This document shows positions 57,042 through 64,000 of a DNA stretch of 64,000 nucleotides, piece by piece. The position numbers and the translations under genes were made by a program. Source of the DNA: Saccharopolyspora endophytica. Lineage in GTDB: Bacteria > Actinomycetota > Actinomycetes > Mycobacteriales > Pseudonocardiaceae. The stretch lies in NCBI RefSeq assembly GCF_018070075.1, contig NZ_JAGPXE010000003.1, positions 605,138 through 669,137 on the forward strand, written 5' to 3'. The notes below the pieces were generated by a model. The model saw only the letters and a program-made list of their open reading frames with translations, made no database searches and was not told the origin of the DNA. Numbering within the stretch: position 1 is the stretch's first letter; each line of letters opens with the position of its first letter.

Positions 57042-57951
57042 GACAGCCAATAGTAGCGCTACAGCGTTCCGGGAACCGGTGCTATCCCCGCCTCACGCAG
57101 GACTGGCCTGGGGATTCCTCGGCGTCGTGGCGTTCTCGTTCACCCTCCCGCTCACCCGCATCGCCGTCGACGGCCTCTCGCCGCTGTTCATCGGAGCCGG
57201 TCGAGGCGCTGTCGCCGGGCTCATGGCCGTCGTCGCGCTGCTGGTCACCCGGCAGGCCCTGCCGCGCGGCACCCAGTGGGCGCGTGCGGCGGTCGTCGCG
57301 GGCGGTGTGGTCGTGGGGTTCCCGTTCCTCACCTCGTACGCGCTCGCCAGCACCCCGGCCAGTCACGGCGCGGTCGTGATCGGCGTCCTGCCCGCGGCGA
57401 CCGCGGTGATGGCGGTGCTGCGCGGGCACGAGCGGCCTCCGAAGGCGTTCTGGATCATGGCCGGTCTGGGGGCCGTCGCGGCGGTGTCCTTCGCCTCGCT
57501 GCAGGGACTGGGCGGACTGCACCTCGCTGACCTGCTGCTGTTCGGCGCCGTCGTCGCCGCGGCGATCGGCTACGCCGAGGGCGGACTGCTCGCGCGGGAG
57601 CTCGGTGCCTGGCAGACGGTCTCGTGGGCTCTCGTGCTGGCCGCGCCCGTGATGATCGTGATCACGGGCATCGAGGTGGCCGAGCACCCGCCGAGCGCGA
57701 CGCCGGTGCAGTGGGCGGCCTTCGCCTACCTGGCGGTGATCAGCCAGAACCTCGGATTCCTCGCCTGGTACCGGGGTTTGGCGATCGGCCCGATGGCCCA
57801 GGTCAGCCAGATCCAGCTCACCCAGTCGGTGATGACCATCCTCTGGGCCGCTCTCCTGCTGGCCGAACCCCTCACCTGGCCCACCGCCCTCGGGGCCCTG
57901 GCGGTGGTCCTCTTCGCGGCGCTCTCGGTCCGCACCCGCCTCACAGCCTGA
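57040..57951 (+). CDS. EamA/DMT-family transporter
   Basis: Ten-helix drug/metabolite-type transporter of 303 residues from the ATG at 57040, with two EamA repeats. The first half has 'AWGFLGVVAFSFTLPLTRIAVDGLSPLFIGAGRGA' region; the second has 'YAEGGLLARELGAWQTVSWALVLAAPVM' region and 'SQNLGFLAWYRGLAIGPMAQVSQIQLTQSVMTILWA' region, a typical exporter end. A GTG at 57079 is a plausible alternative that would free the promoter region. Divergent from a MocR regulator, so it may export an amino acid or amine that the regulator senses. No ribosome site is convincing for either start. Confidence 0.85.
   Translation: MTANSSATAFREPVLSPPHAGLAWGFLGVVAFSFTLPLTRIAVDGLSPLFIGAGRGAVAGLMAVVALLVTRQALPRGTQWARAAVVAGGVVVGFPFLTSYALASTPASHGAVVIGVLPAATAVMAVLRGHERPPKAFWIMAGLGAVAAVSFASLQGLGGLHLADLLLFGAVVAAAIGYAEGGLLARELGAWQTVSWALVLAAPVMIVITGIEVAEHPPSATPVQWAAFAYLAVISQNLGFLAWYRGLAIGPMAQVSQIQLTQSVMTILWAALLLAEPLTWPTALGALAVVLFAALSVRTRLTA
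57050..57061. promoter_or_regulatory. Leaderless -10 and palindrome of the MocR/EamA pair
   Basis: On the minus strand TACTAT (57050-57055) sits 8 nt before the MocR ATG, so transcription would start at or near that codon. It overlaps the perfect palindrome GTAGCGCTAC (57053-57062 region), a likely MocR site. Confidence 0.5.
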
Positions 57952-57980
57952 CCGGAGCGCCGCGTCGGTGACCTCCGAGG

Positions 57981-59381
57981 TCAGGAGGGGTCGCCGAAGA
58001 CCTTGCCGGGGTTGAAGATCCCAACCGGGTCGAGGGCGTTCTTGATGTCGTGGTGCATGTCGATGACCTTCCGCGACAGCTCGGCGTGCAGGCCCTTGCG
58101 CTTGAGCAGACCCACGCCGTGCTCGCCGGTGACCGTGCCACCGAGGTCGATGGCGTCGGCGACGATGTCGTCGAAGGCCCGCTGGGCGCGCAGGCGGGCC
58201 TCGTCGTCGCCGGGCGGGGTGATGATCAGCGGGTGCAGGTTGCCGTCGCCGGCGTGGGCGATGTTGGCGATCTGCGTGTCGTGCCGCTCCGCGGCGGCCT
58301 CGATGCGCGCGAGCATCTCGGGGACCAGGGCGCGCGGGACGCAGACGTCCTCGGTGAGCAGCGGGCCGAGCCGCTCCAGCGCCGGGTAGGCCAGGCGGCG
58401 GGCCGAGAACAGGGCGTCGGCTTCCTGCTGGTCGGTGGAGCGCGCGCTCCAGGTGGCGCCCGCTTCTTCGAAGCAGCGCACGAGGGTGTCGACCTCCTGC
58501 TCCCCCGCCTGGCCCGGCGCGTCGGAGCGGCCGAGCAGCAGCACGTTGGCCTCGGCGGACAGGCCCATGTTCTTCCACTCGTCGACCGCGCGCAGGCAGT
58601 GCTGGTCGAGCAGCTCCAGCGCCGAGGGCACCACCCCGGCCGCCGCGACCGCGGCGACGGCCTCACCCGCGGCGACCAGCGAGTCGAAGTAGCCGACCAC
58701 GGTGCGCTCCGGCGCGCGCAGGCCCGGCAGCAGCTTCACGGTCACCTCGGTGACCACGCCGAGCGTGCCCTCGGAACCCACGAACAGACCGCACAGGTCG
58801 TACCCGGCGACGCCCTTCGCCGTGCGCCTGCCCAGCCGCACGACCTCGCCCGAGCCGACGACGGCCTCCAGGCCGAGCACGTAGTCCCGGGTCACGCCGT
58901 ACTTCACGCAGCACACGCCGCCCGCGTTGGTGGAGACGTTGCCGCCGATGGTCGACCACGGCGAGCTCGCCGGGTCCGGCGGGTACCAGGCTCCGTGCTC
59001 GCGGCAGGCGGCGCGCAGGTCGTCGTTGACGACACCGGGCTGGACCACGGCCAGCTGCTCGCGCGGGTTGATCTCCAGGATCTCGTTCATGCCCTCCAGG
59101 GAGATCAGCACGCAGCCGTCGATGGCGTTCGCGCCGCCGGACAGTCCCGTCCCGGCTCCGCGCGGCACCACGGGCACCCCGTGCTCGGCGCAGGCCTCGA
59201 CCGCGGCGACGACGTCCTCGGTGCTGCGGGCGCGCACGACCGCGAGCGGCTTCCCGTAGGGCGCCCACTCCGCCTCGTCGTGGGAGAAACGTCCGGTGGA
59301 GTCCGGATCGGTCAGCACCACCTCGTCCGGCAAGGTCGAGCGCAGTGCCCGCAACGCCCCGTTGTCCGAGTTGTCCACCAT
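57981..59381 (-). CDS. GlcD-type FAD-linked oxidase (second)
   Basis: FAD-dependent 2-hydroxyacid oxidase of 466 residues. The PCMH domain has 'VPRGAGTGLSGGANAIDGC' and 'TIGGNVSTNAGGVCCVKYGVTRDYV' region; the C-terminal half has 'IANIAHAGDGNLHPLI' and 'GTVTGEHGVGLLKRKGL'. It is close in design to the oxidase at 29115-30485 but has its own sequence and lies apart from any permease. ATG 59381 has GGAGG 6 nt upstream. Glycolate, D-lactate or D-2-hydroxyglutarate are possible substrates. Confidence 0.92.
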   Translation of the reverse strand: MVDNSDNGALRALRSTLPDEVVLTDPDSTGRFSHDEAEWAPYGKPLAVVRARSTEDVVAAVEACAEHGVPVVPRGAGTGLSGGANAIDGCVLISLEGMNEILEINPREQLAVVQPGVVNDDLRAACREHGAWYPPDPASSPWSTIGGNVSTNAGGVCCVKYGVTRDYVLGLEAVVGSGEVVRLGRRTAKGVAGYDLCGLFVGSEGTLGVVTEVTVKLLPGLRAPERTVVGYFDSLVAAGEAVAAVAAAGVVPSALELLDQHCLRAVDEWKNMGLSAEANVLLLGRSDAPGQAGEQEVDTLVRCFEEAGATWSARSTDQQEADALFSARRLAYPALERLGPLLTEDVCVPRALVPEMLARIEAAAERHDTQIANIAHAGDGNLHPLIITPPGDDEARLRAQRAFDDIVADAIDLGGTVTGEHGVGLLKRKGLHAELSRKVIDMHHDIKNALDPVGIFNPGKVFGDPS

Positions 59382-59448
59382 CGATGACCTCCCACTTCAC
59401 GAACCGCCCACACACTAACTCCGTGAACAGGCCGTGGATCGGGAGGTC

Positions 59449-60963
59449 TCACCCGAGCTCCGGGAAGCGGTGCGCCCAGATCTGCCGGGACCCGCTGATC
59501 GGATCGGACGCCAGCGAGACCGGAACGTCGAAGATCCGGGTCTGCCGGTCGGTGAGCTGGTAGCCGGGCCAGCCGGGATCGCCGGTAGCGGCGAACGAGG
59601 TCCAGGCCCCGCGGATCGCGGCGGACAGCTCCTCGAACCCGGCGGGCGAGGCACCGAGCATCGCCAGCGCCAGCGGGTCGTCGAGGTTGCCGAAGGTGAA
59701 CGGGACGTCCAGCCCGTGCGTCGCGCCGAGCAGGCCGTCGCGCTGCGGGGTCTCCCAGGTGAACTCGTACAGGAAGCCGCGCCCACCGGCCGCCGCGACC
59801 GCCTCGGCCATCCACACCGCGGGCATCCGGAACAGCCTGTCGCCGAGCAGCACGGTGTGGAGGTCGGGATCGGCCACGCCCGGGAACGCCGACCGGTACT
59901 CGGCGACCGTCGTCGACGGCAGGTGCAGGTCATCGGCCAGTCGCTGCACGTCGCGCGCCTCGGCGGGCAGGTCGATGGTGAACCCGGTGGCCTCGTCGCG
60001 GTTGAAGCCGGCGATCACGTCGATGCCGTTGGCCGCGCCACCGCGCATGGCCACCCACGGCAGCTCGGAGAGCACTTCGCCGTCGAGGACGACGTTGTAG
60101 GGCGTGCTGTTGGTCCAGGCCGCGCGGTTGCGGCTGATCTCCGCCATCGCGTGGGTCTGCGCCGCGTGCAGGTCTTCGGGCGGGACCTCCGCGAGCGCCG
60201 CGGTGGTCGCGGGCACGCCGAGCCGCCCGGTGATCAGCTCACCGATCTTGCGGTTCTCCGCCTCGTCGCAGTACATCGCCGCCGGGCTCTGCGCGATGGC
60301 GCGGCGGAACAGCCCGCGCCGCGCGGAGCCCGCGACCAGGGTCGACACCGAGACCGCGCCGGCCGATTCGCCGAAGATCGTGACGTTGTCCGGGTTCCCG
60401 CCGAAGGTGATGATGTTGTCGCGGACCCAGCGCAGCGCGGCCAGCTGGTCCAGGATCCCGCGGTTGGACGGGGCGTTGTCCACCCAGCCGAAGCCCTCGT
60501 AGCCGACGCGGTAGTTCACGGTCACCACGATCACGCCGTCGCGCGCGAGCTTCGCCCCGTCGAAACCGTCCGTCGAGGCGGTTCCTCCCAGGTACGCGCC
60601 GCCGTGGAACCACACCATGACCGGCAGGTGACCGCCGCGATCGGGGGTCCAGACGTTGACGGTCAGGCAATCGGTCGAGTCACCGGGCCGCCAGCACGCG
60701 GGAAGCGCGGGGTCCAGCACGGCCTGGGGCACCGAGGCGCTGTAGCCCGAGGCGTCCCGGAGGCCGTCCCAGCGCTGCGGCGCCACCGGTGCCTGGAACC
60801 GGCGCGGACCGTCCAGCGGCGCCGCGTAGGGAATCCCCTTGAACGACATGACATCGCCGTCGGAGGTCCCGCGCACGGCGCCGTGCTCGGTTCGAACGAT
60901 GAGGTCGACGCCCCCGTATAACCAGCCGAAGTTCGATAACGAAGGCGGCTTTCCAGAGTCCAT
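59449..60963 (-). CDS. Type-B carboxylesterase
   Basis: Alpha/beta hydrolase of 504 residues. The oxyanion-hole 'VMVWFHGGAYLGG' is at about 115-127, the nucleophile Ser200 in 'FGESAGAVS', and 'VNYRVGYEGFGW' and 'SPAAMYCDEAENRK' follow; the catalytic acid and His lie in the later thirds. No signal peptide is visible. ATG 60963 is 2 bp after the WS/DGAT stop, with GTGAGG overlapping, so the two genes are translationally coupled; an ester-hydrolase beside a wax-ester/triacylglycerol synthase suggests storage-lipid turnover, though that is inference. Confidence 0.9.
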   Translation of the reverse strand: MDSGKPPSLSNFGWLYGGVDLIVRTEHGAVRGTSDGDVMSFKGIPYAAPLDGPRRFQAPVAPQRWDGLRDASGYSASVPQAVLDPALPACWRPGDSTDCLTVNVWTPDRGGHLPVMVWFHGGAYLGGTASTDGFDGAKLARDGVIVVTVNYRVGYEGFGWVDNAPSNRGILDQLAALRWVRDNIITFGGNPDNVTIFGESAGAVSVSTLVAGSARRGLFRRAIAQSPAAMYCDEAENRKIGELITGRLGVPATTAALAEVPPEDLHAAQTHAMAEISRNRAAWTNSTPYNVVLDGEVLSELPWVAMRGGAANGIDVIAGFNRDEATGFTIDLPAEARDVQRLADDLHLPSTTVAEYRSAFPGVADPDLHTVLLGDRLFRMPAVWMAEAVAAAGGRGFLYEFTWETPQRDGLLGATHGLDVPFTFGNLDDPLALAMLGASPAGFEELSAAIRGAWTSFAATGDPGWPGYQLTDRQTRIFDVPVSLASDPISGSRQIWAHRFPELG

Positions 60964-60965
60964 CC

Positions 60966-62315
60966 TCACGTCCCGTCGCTGAGTTCGGCGACCGCCTGCG
61001 GCAGCGCCTCGGCGAGCTTCTCCAAGTCGGGCAACGCCGCCCGGTTCGCCTGCACGCCGATGTGCACCGTGCCGCGGAACTGCGAGACCGCGATCGACAG
61101 CGAGTGCCCGGAGGCCAGCGGGGCGAGCGGGAACAGCTCGGCGACCTCGGCGCCGTCGAGCGCGGCGTGGAAGGTCGGCAGCGGGACGTTGGTGACCATG
61201 GTGTCGAACAGCAGCGGCGCGCCCTGCGCGACCAGCGGTGTGGCCACGTGGTGCAGCACCTGCGGCAACCGGCCCGCCAGCACCGGGAACGCCCCCGGTC
61301 CGCGCAGCGGTCCGGCGCTCTTGTTGCCGCTCATCTCGGCGCGGATGGACGCCAGCCGCGTGGCCGGATCGGGTTCGTCGACCGGCAGCTCGCACAGGTA
61401 GCCGGAGAGCTGGTTGTTGCCGGTGCGGGGCTGGTTGCTGCGCCTGCGGCACACCGGGATCAGCGCGCGCACCGGGACCTCGGCGGACTCCTCGCCGCGC
61501 GCGGCCATCCAGATCCGCAGCGCTCCGGCGATCACCGCGAGCACGACGTCGTTGTTGGTGCCGCCGCCGTGCCGGGAGCGGATGCGGCGGATGTCGGCGA
61601 GGTCGATGGGCACCAGCGCGAGCCGGCGGGCCGGGGACGTCGAGGCGTGCATCGGCGAGGACTGCACCGGGATCCGCATGTTGCGCATCACCGACGCCGC
61701 GATCCCCAGCGATTCGCTCGACTTCGACAGCGTGCCGCGCAGCGCCCCGACCAGCTTCTCCGGCCGGCGGATCAGCCCGAACGCCTCGTCCAGCGGGTTC
61801 GGCGGCGGCGTCGCGGGAGTGTCGGTGAGGTCGGTGAACTCGTCGAGCAACCGGACCCCGACCTCGACCGCGTCGTGCCCGTCGACCAGCGAGTGGTGGA
61901 ACTTCATCAGCACCGCGAACCGGTTGTCGGCCAGCCCGGTGATCAGGTGCAGTTCCCACAGCGGGCGACGCTGGTCGAGCGGATCGGCGATCAGCTCGGA
62001 GGCCAGGATCGCCAGCTCCTCGCGGCCGCCCGGCGCGGGGATCTCGTGGTCGTAGACGTGCTCGGCGGCGTCGAAGTCGCGGGCTTCGCGCCAGTGCGGC
62101 TGCAGCCACGAGCGCTCCAGCCGCATGCGCAGCCGGGCGATGCGCTGCGCGCGCTCGGCCAGCAGCCGCCGCAACCGGTCCCGGTCGACCGGGCCTTCGG
62201 AGCGGAACACCGCGACGGCGCCGACGTGCATGGGCGTGTCCTCGTGCTCCATGCACAAAAAGGCCCAGTCGAGTGGCGTGAGTTCACTTCTGGATGGCGT
62301 CTCTGTTGCGCTCAT
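60966..62315 (-). CDS. Wax ester synthase/diacylglycerol acyltransferase (WS/DGAT)
   Basis: Storage-lipid acyltransferase of 449 residues. The N-terminal 'ELTPLDWAFLCMEHEDTPMHVGAV' region, the catalytic HHSLVDG at 140-146 (His140, His141, Asp145), 'GGTNNDVVLAVIAGALRIWM', and the C-terminal 'LFDTMVTNVPLP' and 'SGHSLSIAVSQFRGTVHIGV' region match the actinobacterial Tgs/WS-DGAT family. It esterifies fatty acyl-CoA to diacylglycerol or alcohols. ATG 62315 has GGGAAAT upstream and is coupled to the carboxylesterase gene. Upstream lies a 600-bp gene-free stretch that should hold its promoter. Confidence 0.93.
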   Translation of the reverse strand: MSATETPSRSELTPLDWAFLCMEHEDTPMHVGAVAVFRSEGPVDRDRLRRLLAERAQRIARLRMRLERSWLQPHWREARDFDAAEHVYDHEIPAPGGREELAILASELIADPLDQRRPLWELHLITGLADNRFAVLMKFHHSLVDGHDAVEVGVRLLDEFTDLTDTPATPPPNPLDEAFGLIRRPEKLVGALRGTLSKSSESLGIAASVMRNMRIPVQSSPMHASTSPARRLALVPIDLADIRRIRSRHGGGTNNDVVLAVIAGALRIWMAARGEESAEVPVRALIPVCRRRSNQPRTGNNQLSGYLCELPVDEPDPATRLASIRAEMSGNKSAGPLRGPGAFPVLAGRLPQVLHHVATPLVAQGAPLLFDTMVTNVPLPTFHAALDGAEVAELFPLAPLASGHSLSIAVSQFRGTVHIGVQANRAALPDLEKLAEALPQAVAELSDGT

Positions 62316-62924
62316 CGCTTATTTCCCGTCAACAATGAATTGGTCATTCGCGTTACACATCAGTTTCTTATCGGTCCGCGAGGCGCGATTGCGGACCAAA
62401 CCGAATCCGGTTCGCAATCCGACGATCCGGTGAACCGGCAGTCCTGCGAACGAGCACGAACATGCTGGTGGCGACGACATCGACGGGTTCCTTCCGGTGC
62501 TGTCGGCGATCGGCGTGCGCGCACCGAACACTGCAGCGATGAGGGTTTTCGGTTGGACGCACGAGCGTTATTCACGTACCGGTGCGCCGTTGCACGATTC
62601 GTCATCGTAACCGCTGACGAGTGCATCGACCTTAGCGAAGAAATGATCGGTTGAGAACGACCGACATCGCCCGCGTTGAACCCCGGAAGAGTTTTGATCA
62701 CTTCGTTCGGTGCCCGTTGCCGCTCAGGCGATCACCCGAAAGCATGCAGCGCCGCCGCTGATCCCGCCCCGACGGACGAAGCGATGACGCCGAGCACCGG
62801 AGCGGAACCCGCGGAGCAGCCGGATTCTCACTCGAACGCTGCCCAGGAAAGCACGAAACCCCGCCTCCGCAGGCGTGTCGCGCTGCGGGGGCGGGGTCGC
62901 GTGATTCCCAGCCGGGTGGTCTGC
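62316..62924. other. 609-bp gene-free stretch upstream of WS/DGAT
   Basis: No credible gene was found in either strand; the open frames have poor codon bias and no ribosome sites. It contains a 7-bp inverted pair GGTCCGC/GCGGACC at 62373-62397 near the WS/DGAT start, a locally AT-richer zone at 62540-62720, and the terminator of the MTHFR-like gene at 62858-62897. Confidence 0.6.
62858..62897 (-). terminator. Stem-loop terminator of the MTHFR-like gene
   Basis: ACCCCGCCTCCGCAG pairs with CTGCGGGGGCGGGGT with one mismatch around a 10-nt loop. It lies 28 bp past the stop, with only TTT following on the minus strand. Confidence 0.75.
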
Positions 62925-63809
62925 CTACTTGCCGGGCTCCCAGTGCTCCAGCATCGCCGCGAACGTCTCGAACGCGGGAGCGTTGTAGCCGTAGGGGGCT
63001 TCCAGGTGGATGCTGATCGGGAAGCCGAGGTCGTGCACGCCGTCGACGACCCGCTTGTACAGGTCGACGACCGCCTGCTTGCGCTGCTCGAACCCGAGCT
63101 CGGCGGTGCGGGCGACGAACTCCTGCTCGGCGGCGACCGCCGCGTTGCCCGGATCCTGGATGAGCCACTGGATGAGCTTCTTGTTGCCCTCCACGCCCGG
63201 GATGAACCCGAAGGACAGCAGGATCTCCGGGCGGTGCGGCGTCGTGCGCGCGAACTCCTTCAGGAAGTCCACGATCGCGTCCGAGTACAGCAGCTGCGTC
63301 ATTCCGTAGGTGGCGCCGCGCTCGCACTTGAACCCGAACCGGCCCTGCTCCCCTTCCCGGGTCGGGATGAGGATGGACCCGCGGTGCGGGACGACGTCCT
63401 GGAACTTGGTGAGCGCGTCGGTGGGCGGTACTCCGGGGCCTTCGCCGTCGGCCATGTTCCGGGGCACGCCGACGAAGGCGATGCCGTCCATGTCGGCGTC
63501 GCGCAGCGCCTGCAGCCGCTCGGCCAGCGCGCGCTCGTCGTGGAACGCGGTGACCTGCGTGCACAGACCGCGCAGGTCGCCGAGCTCCGGGCGGATCGTG
63601 CGCCAGAAGTCGATGGTGTCCATCTTGGGTCGGAAGTCGACCGGGCGGTCGCCGTCCTCCTGGATGATCCCCGGGATCATCACGTGTCCGATGCGGCCGG
63701 TCAGCCCCGAGTTGCGGCTGAGCTCGGCGATCTTCTGACCCTCTTCAACGGCCCTCTGCACACCGCCGTCGAGGTCGGGCGGAACCAGTTCGAGTGCGAT
63801 GGTGGTCAT
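62925..63809 (-). CDS. Methylenetetrahydrofolate-reductase-like protein
   Basis: A 294-residue TIM-barrel protein resembling the mycobacterial-type MTHFR, which would reduce 5,10-methylene-THF to methyl-THF for methionine synthesis. Visible segments: 'TIALELVPPDLDGG', 'GHVMIPGIIQEDGDRP', 'AFVGVPRNMADGEGPGVPPTDALT', 'CERGATYGMTQLLYSDAIVDFLKEF' (the family's 'GA..ITQ' strand) and 'PEILLSFGFIPGVEGNKKL'. Classical MetF FAD-pocket residues are only partly recognisable, so flavin use is uncertain. ATG 63809. It connects to the glycine cleavage genes as one-carbon metabolism. The window ends 190 bp upstream without another gene start being visible. Confidence 0.75.
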   Translation of the reverse strand: MTTIALELVPPDLDGGVQRAVEEGQKIAELSRNSGLTGRIGHVMIPGIIQEDGDRPVDFRPKMDTIDFWRTIRPELGDLRGLCTQVTAFHDERALAERLQALRDADMDGIAFVGVPRNMADGEGPGVPPTDALTKFQDVVPHRGSILIPTREGEQGRFGFKCERGATYGMTQLLYSDAIVDFLKEFARTTPHRPEILLSFGFIPGVEGNKKLIQWLIQDPGNAAVAAEQEFVARTAELGFEQRKQAVVDLYKRVVDGVHDLGFPISIHLEAPYGYNAPAFETFAAMLEHWEPGK

Positions 63810-64000
63810 GTCGGCCTCAGGTATTCCTTCTGTCGACTTCGGTCACCGCAGCGCTTCAAGTGGATTCGCCTGCGAACCTGCGCGTGTGCGACAGGGACCG
63901 TTTTCTTTCAAGGAGAAGGTTTTTCGACGCGACCGGCGGGCCGTCGTGGACACCCCGCCTGGCTATCGCGGAACCGGGGGGTGGGCGACCGCGCGCGGGG

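Noticed and set aside
62360..62701. 113-codon minus-strand frame in the gap upstream of WS/DGAT
   Set aside because: Poor codon bias, no ribosome site, low-complexity Ser/Arg content.

Overview
The window is very GC-rich with strongly GC-biased third codon positions. It carries a two-domain geosmin synthase, a GarA/MerR/bifunctional-nuclease/GcvH block of the kind found in mycobacteria and relatives, a DasR-type (dre) box, an XRE regulator with a DUF5753-type C-terminus, a PDGLE-type cobalt transporter subunit and IdeR/DmdR1-type iron boxes. This points to a filamentous actinomycete, most likely Pseudonocardiales and perhaps Saccharopolyspora. The genus is an inference from gene content only. 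No rRNA, tRNA, CRISPR array, transposase or phage gene was recognised.

Layout. 1-2.7 kb: start of an AMP-forming ligase and a cobalt ECF transporter (cbiM, PDGLE subunit, cbiQ, cbiO). 3-10.1 kb: a cysteine-free HesB-like protein, gcvP behind a tandem glycine riboswitch, a MerR regulator, a bifunctional nuclease, garA, gcvH and a CDP-alcohol phosphatidyltransferase. 10.2-16 kb: prpE, a TetR/NmrA-like divergent pair with twin operators, and a secreted GH20 hexosaminidase with a dre box. 16-20.7 kb: iron-regulated 2,3-dihydroxybenzoate operon (dhbA, dhbC, dhbE, isochorismatase, free-standing aryl carrier protein). 20.8-24.5 kb: a fused carboxyltransferase and matB, divergent from a FadR-type GntR regulator. 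24.5-29.1 kb: VTT membrane protein, large-subunit catalase, APC permease, small acidic protein. 29.1-36.3 kb: two-hydroxyacid/glyoxylate module (GlcD-type oxidase, SLC13/MatC permease, class V aminotransferase, fused FAD/Fe-S dehydrogenase). 36.4-44.6 kb: epimerase, cold-shock gene with a terminator in its leader, an amino-acid dehydrogenase with a likely leader peptide and hairpin, a DUF600-like protein, an amidohydrolase, geosmin synthase. 44.5-47.5 kb: class-A-like serine hydrolase and an XRE/DUF6879 cassette of lower GC. 47.5-55.7 kb: cyclodeaminase/mu-crystallin homologue divergent from a five-gene operon (ALDH, FAD oxidase, amino-acid dehydrogenase, LysR, fused E1 alpha-beta). 55.6-63.8 kb: MocR/EamA divergent pair, a second GlcD oxidase, carboxylesterase plus WS/DGAT, and a methylenetetrahydrofolate-reductase-like protein.

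How the genes fit together. Much of the window handles small acids and amino acids: glycine cleavage (gcvP, gcvH) under a glycine riboswitch, glyoxylate-type chemistry at 29-36 kb, and an operon at 48-56 kb whose enzymes can be lined up as a route from a cyclic imino acid such as pipecolate through aminoadipate to an acyl-CoA. MatB, the carboxyltransferase and PrpE supply malonyl-, methylmalonyl- and propionyl-CoA. The most unusual signals are regulatory or structural: a branched-chain-rich 29-codon leader peptide abutting a 57-nt hairpin before the 38-kb dehydrogenase; a 24-bp-period TTCCACTGAA repeat that is intergenic at 30.6 kb and in frame inside the E1 gene at 53.5 kb; and an intrinsic terminator inside the cold-shock leader.
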